Positions 6,864 through 14,357 are shown, counted from the stretch's first letter. The stretch is DNA of 21,698 nucleotides from JBOGUF01 sp050696075 (GCA_050696075.1 JBOGUF010000021.1:1-21698); one strand, 5' to 3'. The notes: generated by a model from the sequence alone, not told the origin. Made by a program: numbers and translations.

Positions 6864-7502
6864 ATGAACGATGCTGGCACAACCGCCCGGCGGGTCGCCG
6901 CGCTGACGGCGCTGCACGAGGAGATCGCGGCCTGCCAACGCTGCGTGGCGGCGGGATTCATCCCGGCGGCGAACCCGATCTTCAAAGGGGAGATCGGCTG
7001 CCGCGTGATGGTCGTCGGGCAGGCGCCGGGGGCGCACGCCCACGAGCGCCCCGTGCCGTACTCAGGGGCGAGCGGGAAGACGCTGCGGTCGTGGCTGGCG
7101 ACAGCGGGCTTCCCGGAGGACGCGCCGCGGACGCGTTTCTACCTGACAAGCCTGACGAAGTGTTTTCCGGGACCGAGCGCGAGCGGGAAGGGAGACCGGG
7201 CGCCCTCGTCGGCGGAGATCGCGCTGTGCCGGGATCATTTGGATCGCGAGATTGACCTGGTCCGGCCGGAGTTGGTATTGGCGCTGGGGCGGCTGGCGAT
7301 CACCACGCTGGTGGGACCGGGGCCGCTGGCAGAGATGGTCGGCACGCTACGCGAGGCGGAGCGGGCCGGCCATCGGTTCCGCGTCCTGCCGCTGCCCCAC
7401 CCCTCCGGCGTCTCCCACTGGCTGAACGTGGCGGAGAATCGGGTCCGGCTGATGACGGCGCTGGAACGCCTGACCACGCTGCGCGAGGCACGGAGACTCT
7501 GA
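6864..7502 (+). CDS. Uracil-DNA glycosylase, family 4-like (4Fe-4S)
   Basis: This enzyme removes uracil from DNA produced by cytosine deamination, the first step of base-excision repair. The 212 residues show the family 4 pattern. Four cysteines that would bind a 4Fe-4S cluster are present (C24, C27, C100, C122), with C100 in TKCFPG and C122 in EIALCRDHL. Motif A is VGQAPG (51-56), with GQ where many members have GE. Motif B is HPSGVSHW (179-186). The KRRIH insertion of UdgX is absent. The start at 6864 fits homology; the upstream ATG at 6840 adds eight residues. It follows the exporter by 51 bases and may be co-transcribed, but the functions seem unrelated. Confidence 0.88.
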   Translation: MNDAGTTARRVAALTALHEEIAACQRCVAAGFIPAANPIFKGEIGCRVMVVGQAPGAHAHERPVPYSGASGKTLRSWLATAGFPEDAPRTRFYLTSLTKCFPGPSASGKGDRAPSSAEIALCRDHLDREIDLVRPELVLALGRLAITTLVGPGPLAEMVGTLREAERAGHRFRVLPLPHPSGVSHWLNVAENRVRLMTALERLTTLREARRL

Positions 7503-7641
7503 AGTGACCGGCCCACGCCACACGGCACGAGACGTGTTGAGCGAGCCTGGCACGCCTCATGCGCCCGCGCCGTTCCGTGACCCGTTCGCCCCCGCTGGCG
7601 GCCGACGGATGAGGGAACGGAGTTGAGGCGATGGCCCACGA

Positions 7642-7743
7642 TCAGGACGACGCCAAGAGCGCCGGATCGACGGCGGCGCCGAACAAGAGCAAGTAATCCG
7701 GGTGGTCGCGGTGGGTGCCGACAAAGCGAATGACATTGGTCAT
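7642..7743 (-). CDS. Possible 33-residue protein
   Basis: An ATG at 7743 opens a 33-residue frame, MTNVIRFVGTHRDHPDYLLL then FGAAVDPALLASS. Its composition looks protein-like, and a weak GGAG lies about nine bases upstream on the minus strand. It would be last in a run of four small minus-strand genes. A competing plus-strand frame of 21 codons (7631-7696) overlaps it. No family is recognised and the call is weak. Confidence 0.3.
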   Translation of the reverse strand: MTNVIRFVGTHRDHPDYLLLFGAAVDPALLASS

Positions 7744-7774
7744 TACGGGGATCTCCGGGGACGGGTGGCGGCGG

Positions 7775-8255
7775 TCATGCGTTGGATGTCGCGGATGCGG
7801 CGCCACCACGCCGGCGCCGTCGATCATGAGGCGGGATCGTCGCGGCGGTGGCAATCGCTGGACGTGGCGTTTCGCCTCTCCGCGTCGGCAAATCGATGCT
7901 GATTCGGCAGCGGCGATGGGGACCAGCTCGGCACAGATCGAGCGTCACCCAACCATCCGCGCCCGTCGTGCTGCCCAGTGTGGTCGTGATGCGCTGGAGC
8001 GGACGCGGACGTTTCCGGCCAGAGGATTCGGCGGGCGGCATCCATGCCGGTCGCCTCTTCCACCAAGACCAGTTCGCCCGTGGCGGCGGTGGCGAGGAAC
8101 TCGGCAGCGCGGAGGGAGAGTTCTTGCTGACGCGCATAGACGTCGGAGGTGCGTGCAACCACGGTCGTTTGACCGTCGGCGCGGTGCTCAACGCGGTGAA
8201 CCAGGCGTTCAACTTCGCCATCTTCGCGCATGGGGTTCATCGTTGCAGATACCAT
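7775..8255 (-). pseudogene. Unrecognised small gene, apparently frameshifted
   Basis: The start ATG at 8255 has a GAAGGGA site seven bases upstream. The first frame reads MVSATMNPMREDGEVERLVH and continues as an orderly, charged, helical protein up to RRILWPE near 8012. Beyond this the same frame becomes low-complexity. A different minus frame then looks coding (ITTTLGSTTGADGWVTLDLC onward) and runs to a stop at 7775. A one-base change near 8005-8025 would join the halves into a protein of about 160 residues. The break may be real decay or a sequencing error. No family is recognised. Confidence 0.45.
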
Positions 8256-8349
8256 GAATAGGTCCCTTCTGAGCCGTGGGGGCATGACCGACGATCGATC
8301 TGACCGCCGCTCATGCCATGGTGTGGTCGGTTTCGACGCTAGCAGCGCA

Positions 8350-8586
8350 TCAGGCGACGGTTCCAGGCGATGGGGCGTCAACAAGCCGCGTGACGAATCG
8401 GACCGCAGCGTCAACGCCACCATCCATGTCCGGGCTCGAGCCGAGGCTATGAGATACCGGGAGCCTGTTCTCGATGATCACCGTGTGCCAACACGGGGTG
8501 CCTTGGAGCAGGTCGTCGCGGTAAACGCGAATGGCAAAGTGCCGTCCGCCATGGGTCACGGAACTGTCATGCTTTTCGATATTCAT
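8350..8586 (-). CDS. Hypothetical protein, 78 residues
   Basis: The frame starts MNIEKHDSSVTHGGRHFAIR and ends VRFVTRLVDAPSPGTVA. It has a GAGGA site nine bases before the ATG. The composition is balanced, with a likely beta strand-rich first half (FAIRVYRDDLL, WHTVIIENRLPV). No signal peptide, membrane segment or known motif is seen. It lies 69 bases downstream of the 8656-9063 gene and 94 bases upstream of the 8255 gene, on the same strand, so these small genes probably form one transcript. Confidence 0.6.
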   Translation of the reverse strand: MNIEKHDSSVTHGGRHFAIRVYRDDLLQGTPCWHTVIIENRLPVSHSLGSSPDMDGGVDAAVRFVTRLVDAPSPGTVA

Positions 8587-8655
8587 CGTGCAGCATCCTC
8601 AAACGTATCACCATCCGGCGCGCGCACCGCGTCCGAATACACAAAGGACGGTAGG

Positions 8656-9063
8656 CTAAGATTCGGGGCGCCGCAATCGCACCCAGCATCCGAAATAGAG
8701 ATCGCGGCCGCGGTCGGTGTCCCGATCCCACCGGACAGCGGCGATAAACGTGCCATCGAGCGCCCAGCCATGGACCGCCTTCGGGGCGATGGCGGCAAGG
8801 ACCCGTCGGCGCAGCTCGCTCCCGGCGACCTCCCAAGACTCGTGCGGGGAAGGCGCCCGGCCAATGGCAACGCCAACCGGGTGAGCCGACCAATCGAGGT
8901 AGATCTCGGTCGCGAGGGCATCGTCGCTCGCGACGGCCATATCGGAGATCGGCGCGACGCCTTGCTGCACCGCTCGTGTGCGGAGCGCCCGCCGGGCCGC
9001 GGTCCGCGCAACCCCGTTCGGATAGGACGAGTTGCGAGCGTCGGTGGCTGAGCCGATATTCAT
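8656..9063 (-). CDS. Hypothetical protein, 135 residues
   Basis: The chosen start gives MNIGSATDARNSSYPNGVAR. An AAGGCGG lies seven bases before this ATG. An earlier start at 9099 adds twelve residues without a better site. The N-terminal 45 residues are Arg/Ala-rich. The second half has alternating hydrophobic strands (ATEIYLDW, VHGWALDGTFIAAVRWD, DLYFGCWVRL), suggesting a small beta-sheet domain. No family is recognised. It is first in the run of small minus-strand genes ending near 7642, and the conserved block at 9339-9420 lies about 280 bases upstream. Confidence 0.6.
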   Translation of the reverse strand: MNIGSATDARNSSYPNGVARTAARRALRTRAVQQGVAPISDMAVASDDALATEIYLDWSAHPVGVAIGRAPSPHESWEVAGSELRRRVLAAIAPKAVHGWALDGTFIAAVRWDRDTDRGRDLYFGCWVRLRRPES

Positions 9064-9338
9064 CTGGTTGCCGCCTTTCTGACGCCGCTCGAAGCTCACT
9101 CAAGGGAGGAGCGCGTGACGCGGGCGCGGCGTTCCCGTCACGGTGCAGCAGATGGCCGGGCGCACGGGTCGCGGCTCGCGATTCGTCCCGCGTGGGATCG
9201 TGAAGCGAGCCGGTATGGGCAGGCGAGGGAGCGCTCGCGGGCTCCCGGATTTTCGGAAGCGATCCCCGTTACCGATCGGGGCCTGCGACGGGTCGAGGAG
9301 GTTGGCCCCCAAACGCCGGCCGGGACAAGCCGTCGCCC
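9064..9338. other. Gene-poor spacer upstream of small-gene cluster
   Basis: Every open frame here is arginine- and proline-rich, as expected for non-coding GC-rich DNA. I see no gene. If transcription of the 9063 gene begins at or before the block at 9339-9420, this would be a leader of more than 270 bases. Confidence 0.4.
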
Positions 9339-9420
9339 TGCCGGTGTTCGATGCCGTCGACCCGCAAAAAGAGGGGCTCTGCGTCCACGGAACAGCCGTG
9401 TCCGGATGTATAGAAGCCTA
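9339..9420. ncRNA. Conserved hairpin block, copy A (candidate RNA or DNA structure)
   Basis: This block matches 15747-15825 over its length. Shared phrases are TGCCGGT...TCGAT, CCGTCGACC, CCGGATGT and GCCTAC/GGCTAC. Inside is a hairpin with arms CACGG (9386-9390) and CCGTG (9396-9400) and a five-base loop. In copy B the same positions also pair, although two base pairs differ on both sides, so pairing is preserved by compensatory change. It could be a structured RNA element, a DNA palindrome or a short coding segment: minus-strand frames of both copies read YTSGxGxS...VDGI. The orientation is unknown. Confidence 0.5.
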
Positions 9421-9511
9421 CTCGATTGGGGGCATCGGCACAAGGCCGCCCTGGGACGCGAGTTGCTAGGGCGGCGTCCACCGACCGTCGACCTCACCGC
9501 GAGGGGCAAGC

Positions 9512-9706
9512 CATGAAACGCTCGACCGACTCCATCCTGACCACGCACACGGGCAGCCTGCCCAGACCCCCGGACCTGACGGCGGCATCGCCACCTTCGC
9601 CGCCTCGCCGACGGTCCACCCGACGGTCACCTGGGCCAAGCCGCGCGCCATGGCGGACGACGCCCGCCTCGCCTCCGCGCACCTCTGGTCCGGAACGGCC
9701 GCCTGA
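9512..9706 (+). pseudogene. Gutted MetE-like (cobalamin-independent methionine synthase family) gene
   Basis: The frame starts MKRSTDSILTTHTGSLPRPP, the near-invariant N-terminus of the short MetE-like methyltransferase family (TTHxGSLPRP, residues 9-18). After DLT, near 9580, the frame turns into nonsense. Another frame immediately reads IATFAASPTVHPTVTWAKPR and ends LASAHLWSGTAA at a stop (9704-9706). That matches the C-terminal end of the same family (FGTFAG...V.P...WAKL..L...A..AS..LW). So about 20 N-terminal and 40 C-terminal codons survive and roughly 300 codons between them were lost, with a frame change. The gene cannot be functional. Confidence 0.8.
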
Positions 9707-9715
9707 GGGCGGCGC

Positions 9716-9750
9716 GGAGCACGGAGCACGGAGCACGGAGCACGGAGCAC
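9716..9750. repeat. Tandem heptamer array (GGAGCAC x5)
   Basis: Five perfect copies of GGAGCAC lie at 9716, 9723, 9730, 9737 and 9744, starting ten bases after the MetE remnant stop. Rotated, the unit is GAGCACG, close to the GAGTRCS units seen at 4104, 16811 and 21119. Perfect identity of the copies suggests recent slippage growth. Confidence 0.9.
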
Positions 9751-9788
9751 GGACTCCCGTCGAGATGAAGCGCCGCGCTGCGCCGGTC

Positions 9789-9817
9789 TTGCGGCGACGC
9801 GCGGTGCTTCGTATCAT
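9789..9817 (+). promoter_or_regulatory. Predicted promoter of the VOC gene
   Basis: TTGCGG (9789-9794), a 17-base spacer and TATCAT (9812-9817) form a plausible sigma-70 type promoter, 50 bases before the start codon of the gene at 9868. This is a pattern match only. Confidence 0.4.
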
Positions 9818-9867
9818 GCCGCTCCGCTTGTTGCGGCCGCGCGGCACGCCGAAAGGGAAGCTCACCG

Positions 9868-10278
9868 ATGATCACCGACCTGGGACATGTGGCCCTGGCC
9901 GTCCATGACCTGGAGGCGTCGCTCGCCTTCTACCAGACGCTCGGGGTCGAGGAGGCCTTCCGGCTCAACCGCGAGGACGGCTCGTTGATGCTGGCCTACC
10001 TGCATGTGGCGGGGGATCGTTTCATCGAGCTCTTCCCCGGCGGGCCGGAGCCGGCCGCCGACCGGACGCACAGCTTCCGCCACATCTGCTTGCTGACTGA
10101 CGACCTCCACGGCGACGTCGAGCGCCTACGGGCGCGGGGGATCGCCATTGAGCGCGAGCCGACGGAAGGGCTCGATACCAACCTTCAGGCCTGGATCCGC
10201 GACCCGGACGGCAACGCGATCGAGTTGATGCAGATCGCCGAGACCTCGCCGCAATGGCAAAAGGCGCATTCTGCCTAG
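9868..10278 (+). CDS. VOC family protein (glyoxalase/lactoylglutathione lyase-like)
   Basis: A 136-residue vicinal-oxygen-chelate protein with the two beta-alpha-beta-beta-beta modules expected of the family. Module one opens with LGHVALAVHDLEASLAFYQTLG and ends with FIELFPGG. Module two opens with FRHICLLTDDLHGDVERLRARG and ends with DPDGNAIELMQ. The four expected metal ligands are visible: H in GHVAL, E in FIELF, H in FRHIC and E in AIELMQ, as in glyoxalase I. The true substrate is unknown, since the fold serves isomerases, dioxygenases and resistance proteins. An AAGGGAAG site precedes the start. It converges with the secreted protein gene at 10314, separated by 35 bases. Confidence 0.9.
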   Translation: MITDLGHVALAVHDLEASLAFYQTLGVEEAFRLNREDGSLMLAYLHVAGDRFIELFPGGPEPAADRTHSFRHICLLTDDLHGDVERLRARGIAIEREPTEGLDTNLQAWIRDPDGNAIELMQIAETSPQWQKAHSA

Positions 10279-10313
10279 CGCGAAGCCGTCCGGATCACCT
10301 CATTCCACGCCCG

Positions 10314-11096
10314 TTACTCGTAGGTCCGCTGGACGGCGAACCGCGGGAAGAGGAAGAAGCCGTTGGCACGCTCCTCGCCGGCATAGGCGAGTCGATCACC
10401 GGGTCGTACTGGGTGCGTCGACCCGGCCTCCCAGAACTCCTCCGTCCCGTCCGGGCGGGTCACGGCGAGCGCGTGACCATGGACATACCCCAGCATCGGG
10501 TAGATCTCATACACCGCGGGCACCGTCTTTTCTGGACCGATGTCAGGAACTACCAGTGCCACAAGTTCCATCTCCTGGGTGCCCTGGGGCGCGGTGAAGG
10601 GGTCGGTCAGATCGATCAGCGTCGCGTCCCCGATCGTCGCCGGGTCCTCCGCCAGCTCCGCGATCACCAGCTCCCAGGCGACGTACGGCGCGGGCTCCGC
10701 TCGCTCGGCGTAGCGGGTTTGCACGTCGTTCTGGGCGCCGAAAGCGGCGGTCACGACGTGCGTCACCAGGAGACTCTCCTCACCGGTCGTGTCGTTCCTG
10801 ACGCGGATGGTGCTGGCGCTCGTCGGCATCAGGAAGTTCAAGGTGCGGGCCAGCGCCGGCGCCTGCCCCGCCGGTTTGGCGACGTAGCTGACGAGCCGCC
10901 AGCAGACCGGCACTTGCGGCATCAAGTCGGCGCCGGCGGCGATCGGCTCGGTGCCGTCGGGATTGGCCGTGCCTTGGGCGCTGACTAGGCGACCGCTCGG
11001 TCGGACGCCCAACGCGAGGGCGCCGGCGCCGAGGGCGAGCGAGGCGATCACGTCGCGTCGGCTCAAGCGGGTGTCGTGCAGACGATAAGTACTCAT
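10314..11096 (-). CDS. Exported protein with twin-arginine leader, unknown function
   Basis: The 260-residue protein begins with a Tat-type leader: LSRRDVIASLALGAGALALG at about residues 11-30, with a likely cleavage near VSAQG (residue 42). The mature part is rich in beta strands. It has two plausible modules, one around STIRVRNDTTGEESLLVTHV and one around YVHGHALAVTRPDGTEEFWE with HPVRPGDRLAYAGEE, a cupin-like turn. No catalytic motif or lipobox is seen and the family is not recognised. It lies 33 bases downstream of another exported protein gene on the same strand, suggesting a two-gene operon for extracytoplasmic proteins. Confidence 0.75.
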   Translation of the reverse strand: MSTYRLHDTRLSRRDVIASLALGAGALALGVRPSGRLVSAQGTANPDGTEPIAAGADLMPQVPVCWRLVSYVAKPAGQAPALARTLNFLMPTSASTIRVRNDTTGEESLLVTHVVTAAFGAQNDVQTRYAERAEPAPYVAWELVIAELAEDPATIGDATLIDLTDPFTAPQGTQEMELVALVVPDIGPEKTVPAVYEIYPMLGYVHGHALAVTRPDGTEEFWEAGSTHPVRPGDRLAYAGEERANGFFLFPRFAVQRTYE

Positions 11097-11129
11097 CGAT
11101 GGCTCCTTTGATGGCAGGGACGCGGCTGA

Positions 11130-11711
11130 CTATCCCTGTTGGGTAATCATGCGGGACATGATGCTGACCGCCGTGACCCGCGAGCCGGTCTCCGCGGCAT
11201 CGTCCCACCGCTCGTGGTAGATCACCAGGATCTCGGCCGGCACCGCTCCGCCGTAGGCCCCGCCGAGGGACTCGCTCACGTAGCGATGCGTCTCGAGCGC
11301 GATCGCACCCCGCGGAGTGGGTGGCGCGATGTAGGTTTCGGTGTATTCCGCGTCCGCCGGCAGGAGACCTTCCGCAAGAGCCCGCGCGTCCTGGCTAGGG
11401 ATGCCCTCCTCGCCCCAGGCAACCTCGACGTAGCGGGCAACATCCTCGCCATTGGCGACAACGAACCACGCGTAATAGATCTCTGATTGACCCGCATAGG
11501 CATACATCTCGTCGTAGATCGGGTGGCCGGGCACGTCAACCTGTTCGCCCGGACCCCATTGCGCCTCGATCTCGGCGCGGGTCAGGCCGAGGGCGCCGGA
11601 ATCGAGGGAGCCCGCTTGGTTGGCGCGTGCGGCAGGGGCGCCGGCGGCGGCAACCGCGAGCAACACCGCGGTCGCAAACAGGATGGAACACGTGGGCGTG
11701 CGCTTATGCAT
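11130..11711 (-). CDS. Secreted protein of unknown function
   Basis: The start at 11711 is chosen because GGAGGG lies five bases upstream and the product then begins with a clear Sec signal peptide: MHKR, a hydrophobic core FATAVLLAVAAAGAPAA and a cut near ARAN (about residue 31). The longer frame starting at 11834 lacks these. The mature part, about 160 residues, is acidic. It contains LGLTRAEIEAQWGPGE, which resembles the helix-turn opening of SmpA/OmlA-like lipoprotein domains, and EILVIYHERWDD. That likeness is weak. It is upstream of, and probably co-transcribed with, the Tat-exported protein gene. Confidence 0.75.
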   Translation of the reverse strand: MHKRTPTCSILFATAVLLAVAAAGAPAARANQAGSLDSGALGLTRAEIEAQWGPGEQVDVPGHPIYDEMYAYAGQSEIYYAWFVVANGEDVARYVEVAWGEEGIPSQDARALAEGLLPADAEYTETYIAPPTPRGAIALETHRYVSESLGGAYGGAVPAEILVIYHERWDDAAETGSRVTAVSIMSRMITQQG

Positions 11712-12030
11712 AGGTCCCTCCGTATCGACGTGTCGCCGTCTCGCCCTTGCGAGGCGATGACAACGCCGCATCGGTGTGCATCCGGCCTCCGGCATGCGGG
11801 CAGCGGTCCCGCTGGCCGAGAGCCCCGGCGCCATGGTGGAGATGACGCCGGTGTGCTCTGGCAGAAACGCACGCGCGCAGGTGGAGGTTTGGCCACCTGT
11901 CGACGGCAGCGATTTCCTCAGCGCACCTTGAGAGAGTCTGGTGTTGCGCTGTTATGACCGATCGGGCTGATCACGCCCCGTTCATATCATTGAAAACCGT
12001 CTATAGTTCCTGTGTTGGGCTAGCCCTAGG
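11712..12030. other. Non-coding stretch
   Basis: I see no convincing gene here. The only structure of note is CTAGCC and GGCTAG at about 12020-12034, a six-base-arm hairpin overlapping the stop codon of the DUF3800 fragment. It has no T-run. Confidence 0.4.
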
Positions 12031-12434
12031 CTAGTCGGTGGATGGGGGTGCTACGGCATCCTCATCTGCTTGTAACGCAAGGATGAGCTCCGCCGCCGAT
12101 GTCGGGAAAGCTTTGAGGCCATAGCTTTCTGGCCGCCCCTCTCCTCCATCATAGAGCTTCCTCCGAAAGGTCTCCCATCGAACTGGTCTCGTTGGCGGGG
12201 CAAGCACCTTCTCAGCGCAAGGCCGCGCCGCCAAATCGGCCAGTTGGAGTCCCGTGTGATTCTTGTGCTTGGGAAGGAACTCGATGAAGGGTGCAAGTTG
12301 ATATCTAAACCAAGAGGCGGCGTGGTACTGCGTTCCCTCGAGATTGAGTCCGTAGAGTTCTGTAAATAGGGGTGAGCCAGTGGCGGAACTGGCCACCGTC
12401 CCCCACGATAGCCGGGTGTTGAAGCCGCTATCAA
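12031..12434 (-). pseudogene. DUF3800 gene, C-terminal fragment
   Basis: The minus frame carries HLDSGFNTRLSWGTVASS and then HTGLQLADLAARPCAEKVL, the typical C-terminal LQxADLxA region of DUF3800 proteins. These have an RNase H-like fold and often occur beside mobile elements. The protein ends normally at 12031. Its upstream part is replaced at about 12435 by an IS256-type transposase remnant on the other strand. A short N-terminal DUF3800-like phrase, LCLDECGSHQMHQ, survives on the far side of that remnant (about 12771-12815, minus). About two thirds of the original gene is missing, so it is a pseudogene. GC is lower here than in neighbours, consistent with acquisition. Confidence 0.65.
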
Positions 12435-12768
12435 GGTGGAGGACGGACTCGAGGACTGCCTGGCGTGCTCCCGCTTCCCGCGGGCACACTGGCCGCGCAT
12501 CCGCACCACGAACGGCCGGGAACGCCTGAACCAGGAGGTCAAGCGGCGCACCCGGGTGGTGCGCATCTTCCCCAACCGCGCCGCGCTGCCGCGGCTAGTG
12601 ACGGCGCGGGCGATGGAGCAGAGCGAGGAGTGGCTCCGCGGCCGGCGCTATCTGGACATGGACCCGCTGACGACGCCGACGGCGACCAGCGCGGCGTCAG
12701 CCCTGGCTCAGGCCGCGGCCTGAGCCAGAGCAGCGTGGAGGCAATGTACAGCACTTCCGGGACTTGAC
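12435..12768 (+). mobile_element. IS256-family (mutator) insertion sequence remnant
   Basis: The plus frame from 12436 to the stop at 12721-12723 is the last 95 codons of an IS256-family transposase. The family-specific HWPRIRTTNGRERLNQEVKR, then RVVRIFPN and MEQSEEWLRGRRYL, are intact, but the N-terminal three quarters with the DDE acids is gone. About 12 bases past the stop begins TGTACAGCACTTCCGGGACT, which I read as the right-hand terminal inverted repeat of the element. The left end is absent. The remnant lies inside a DUF3800 gene in the opposite orientation. It cannot transpose on its own. Confidence 0.85.
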
Positions 12769-13133
12769 TGGTGCATCTGATGAGACCCGCATTCATCAAG
12801 ACAGAGCGGATACTGCCCGCGTGGCGGGTCAGTCGGTCTCCAATCACGCTGTGACGGCGGCCGCCGTCGTCCTTCGATCCTCCCCTCCGCCAACGCGGTA
12901 TATCGATCGATGAAGCCTCGCGCCTCCGCGAGGAGTCGATCCAACGCTGTTGTGGTGCCATCGAGTTGACGTCGTGCCCGAAATGCAAAGCTGAGGTGAG
13001 CCTGGTAGTCCTGTGCAGCGGCCAAGCGCCCGCGGGCTACACGAGGATGAATCGCCTTGCTCGAAACATCGGAGTACGCGTCCTCCTCATTGCCGGGAGA
13101 GGACGGTGTGTCCAAGTCGTCTGAACTACTCAC
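12708..13133 (-). CDS. Possible small protein running into IS/DUF3800 remains
   Basis: A GTG at 13133 with GAGG eight bases upstream opens a 141-residue frame. Residues 1-85 look genuine: an acidic Ser-rich start, then the amphipathic RLAAAQDYQAHLSFAFRARR and LDRLLAEARGFIDRYTALAE. Beyond about 12880 the frame passes through Arg/Pro-rich sequence, then LCLDECGSHQMHQ (a likely DUF3800 N-terminus) and the inverted repeat of the IS256 remnant. The present C-terminus is therefore probably an accident of insertion and deletion. No family is recognised for the helical part. It lies 64 bases downstream of the dehydrogenase gene on the same strand. Confidence 0.35.
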   Translation of the reverse strand: MSSSDDLDTPSSPGNEEDAYSDVSSKAIHPRVARGRLAAAQDYQAHLSFAFRARRQLDGTTTALDRLLAEARGFIDRYTALAEGRIEGRRRPPSQRDWRPTDPPRGQYPLCLDECGSHQMHQSSPGSAVHCLHAALAQAAA

Positions 13134-13197
13134 GTCCGAACCTCAATTGACAACCACACGGGGCACAGGGACTGTAGACGAGGAAAGCCACGACGAC

Positions 13198-14265
13198 TCA
13201 GCCGGCGGTCTGATCCAGCGTTCCCTGGTAGAGCTGGTCGTCGTGGACGGTGACGGCGTAGGTGGGGGTGCGGCCGGCGAGGACGGCGAGGGCGTCGTCG
13301 CAGGCGGTCGTGAAGCAGCGCCGGTGGCAGACGGTGGTGTCGCCGGCGATGTGGGGGGTAGGCAGGACAAAGGGGTTGGCGCGGAAGGTAGCGTCGGCGG
13401 GCGGCGGTTCGGGGGCGAAGACGTCGATTGCCGCGCGGATCTCTCCGGCTTCGGTCCGCCGCCAAAGCGCCTCCTGCGCGACGACCGCCATCCGCGTCAC
13501 CAAAATGAAGATCGCGCCGCGGGGGAGGGCGTCGATCACCTCGCGGCTGATGATCCCCTGCGTCGCCGGCGTGGGTGGGATGCCGACGACGAAGATCTCG
13601 CTCTCGGCCGCCAATGCGGGCAGCGTGGCGACGCGGCGGATGCCGGCTTGGGCCAGATCGGCATCGGCAACGAACGGATCGCGGGCCATTACGGCGCAGC
13701 GAAAGGGGACCAGGAGTTCGGCGTAGCGGCGGTTGATGCTGCCGTACCCGGCCAATCCGACCCGCCGCCCGGTGAGGTCGCCGAAGACGAAGCCTGGTTG
13801 GTCCCAGTGGTCAGTCTTCCAGGCGCCGTCGCGCACGAGTTGGATGGAAGCCGGGATGTCGCGCAGGGCGTTGAGCGTCATCGCCAGGGCGAACTCGGCG
13901 ACGGTCGGGGTCATGCTGCGCGAGGTGTCGATGACGGTAACGCCGCGGTGCAGGGCGTCCGCGACGTCGAGCCAATGGCCGAACCGGTTGTCGAAGGTGC
14001 CGGCAATGACCTTGAGCTCCGGAGCCAGCGCCCAGCGCTCGGCGGTGAAGGGCGGCAGCCCAGCGATGGTCCAGGGGCCGACGACGACGGCGTCCGCGCC
14101 GGGCAACGCCGCGTCGAAGCACGCGAATCGCTCCGCCTCCGCCATCGCGTCGTGCCACTCGACGCGCCGCAACTCGCCGGCCGCCGCGAGCGCCGTACCT
14201 TCGGCGTAGGCATGCCGCCGCGAGCGCGGATCGGTCACCAGCACAACCGTCGGTGCGTGGTCCAT
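13198..14265 (-). CDS. D-isomer-specific 2-hydroxyacid dehydrogenase
   Basis: This is an NAD(P)-dependent oxidoreductase of the phosphoglycerate/glyoxylate/formate dehydrogenase superfamily. The 355-residue protein has a catalytic N-terminal lobe and a Rossmann domain with GLAGYGSINRR, a variant of GxGxIGR with Asn in place of Gly. The catalytic triad is plausible: R in VTRMAVV, E in FAPEPP and H in TPHIAG. The motif TPTVAEFALAMTLNALRDIP marks the hinge. The start at 14265 (MDHAPTVVLV) is preferred because AAGGA lies five bases upstream; 14280 adds five residues. The substrate cannot be told from the sequence. It is on the minus strand, 200 bases downstream of the 14481 gene. Confidence 0.9.
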   Translation of the reverse strand: MDHAPTVVLVTDPRSRRHAYAEGTALAAAGELRRVEWHDAMAEAERFACFDAALPGADAVVVGPWTIAGLPPFTAERWALAPELKVIAGTFDNRFGHWLDVADALHRGVTVIDTSRSMTPTVAEFALAMTLNALRDIPASIQLVRDGAWKTDHWDQPGFVFGDLTGRRVGLAGYGSINRRYAELLVPFRCAVMARDPFVADADLAQAGIRRVATLPALAAESEIFVVGIPPTPATQGIISREVIDALPRGAIFILVTRMAVVAQEALWRRTEAGEIRAAIDVFAPEPPPADATFRANPFVLPTPHIAGDTTVCHRRCFTTACDDALAVLAGRTPTYAVTVHDDQLYQGTLDQTAG

Positions 14266-14357
14266 CGGGTTCCTTCGCATGGTCGCGCCACGTCCTCGCT
14301 ATCGGATGCGACAGCATCACTGAACGAGGTCACGTTGGCAATGATTTTTGAGTAGAT

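Noticed and set aside
7631..7696. Plus-strand 21-codon frame MAHDQDDAKSAGSTAAPNKS
   Set aside because: It is very short, has only a weak upstream site and overlaps a more protein-like minus-strand frame; either could be chance.
9138..9548. Minus-strand 136-codon frame upstream of the 9063 gene
   Set aside because: It is arginine- and proline-rich with no ribosome binding site and runs antisense through the MetE remnant start.
12739..12800. Reading SQVPEVLYIASTLL on the minus strand as part of the DUF3800 protein
   Set aside because: This stretch is better explained as the right-end inverted repeat region of the IS256-family remnant.
13057..14355. Plus-strand frame of 432 codons opposite the dehydrogenase
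   Set aside because: Its product has no orderly domain pattern and is the antisense shadow of a clear 2-hydroxyacid dehydrogenase.
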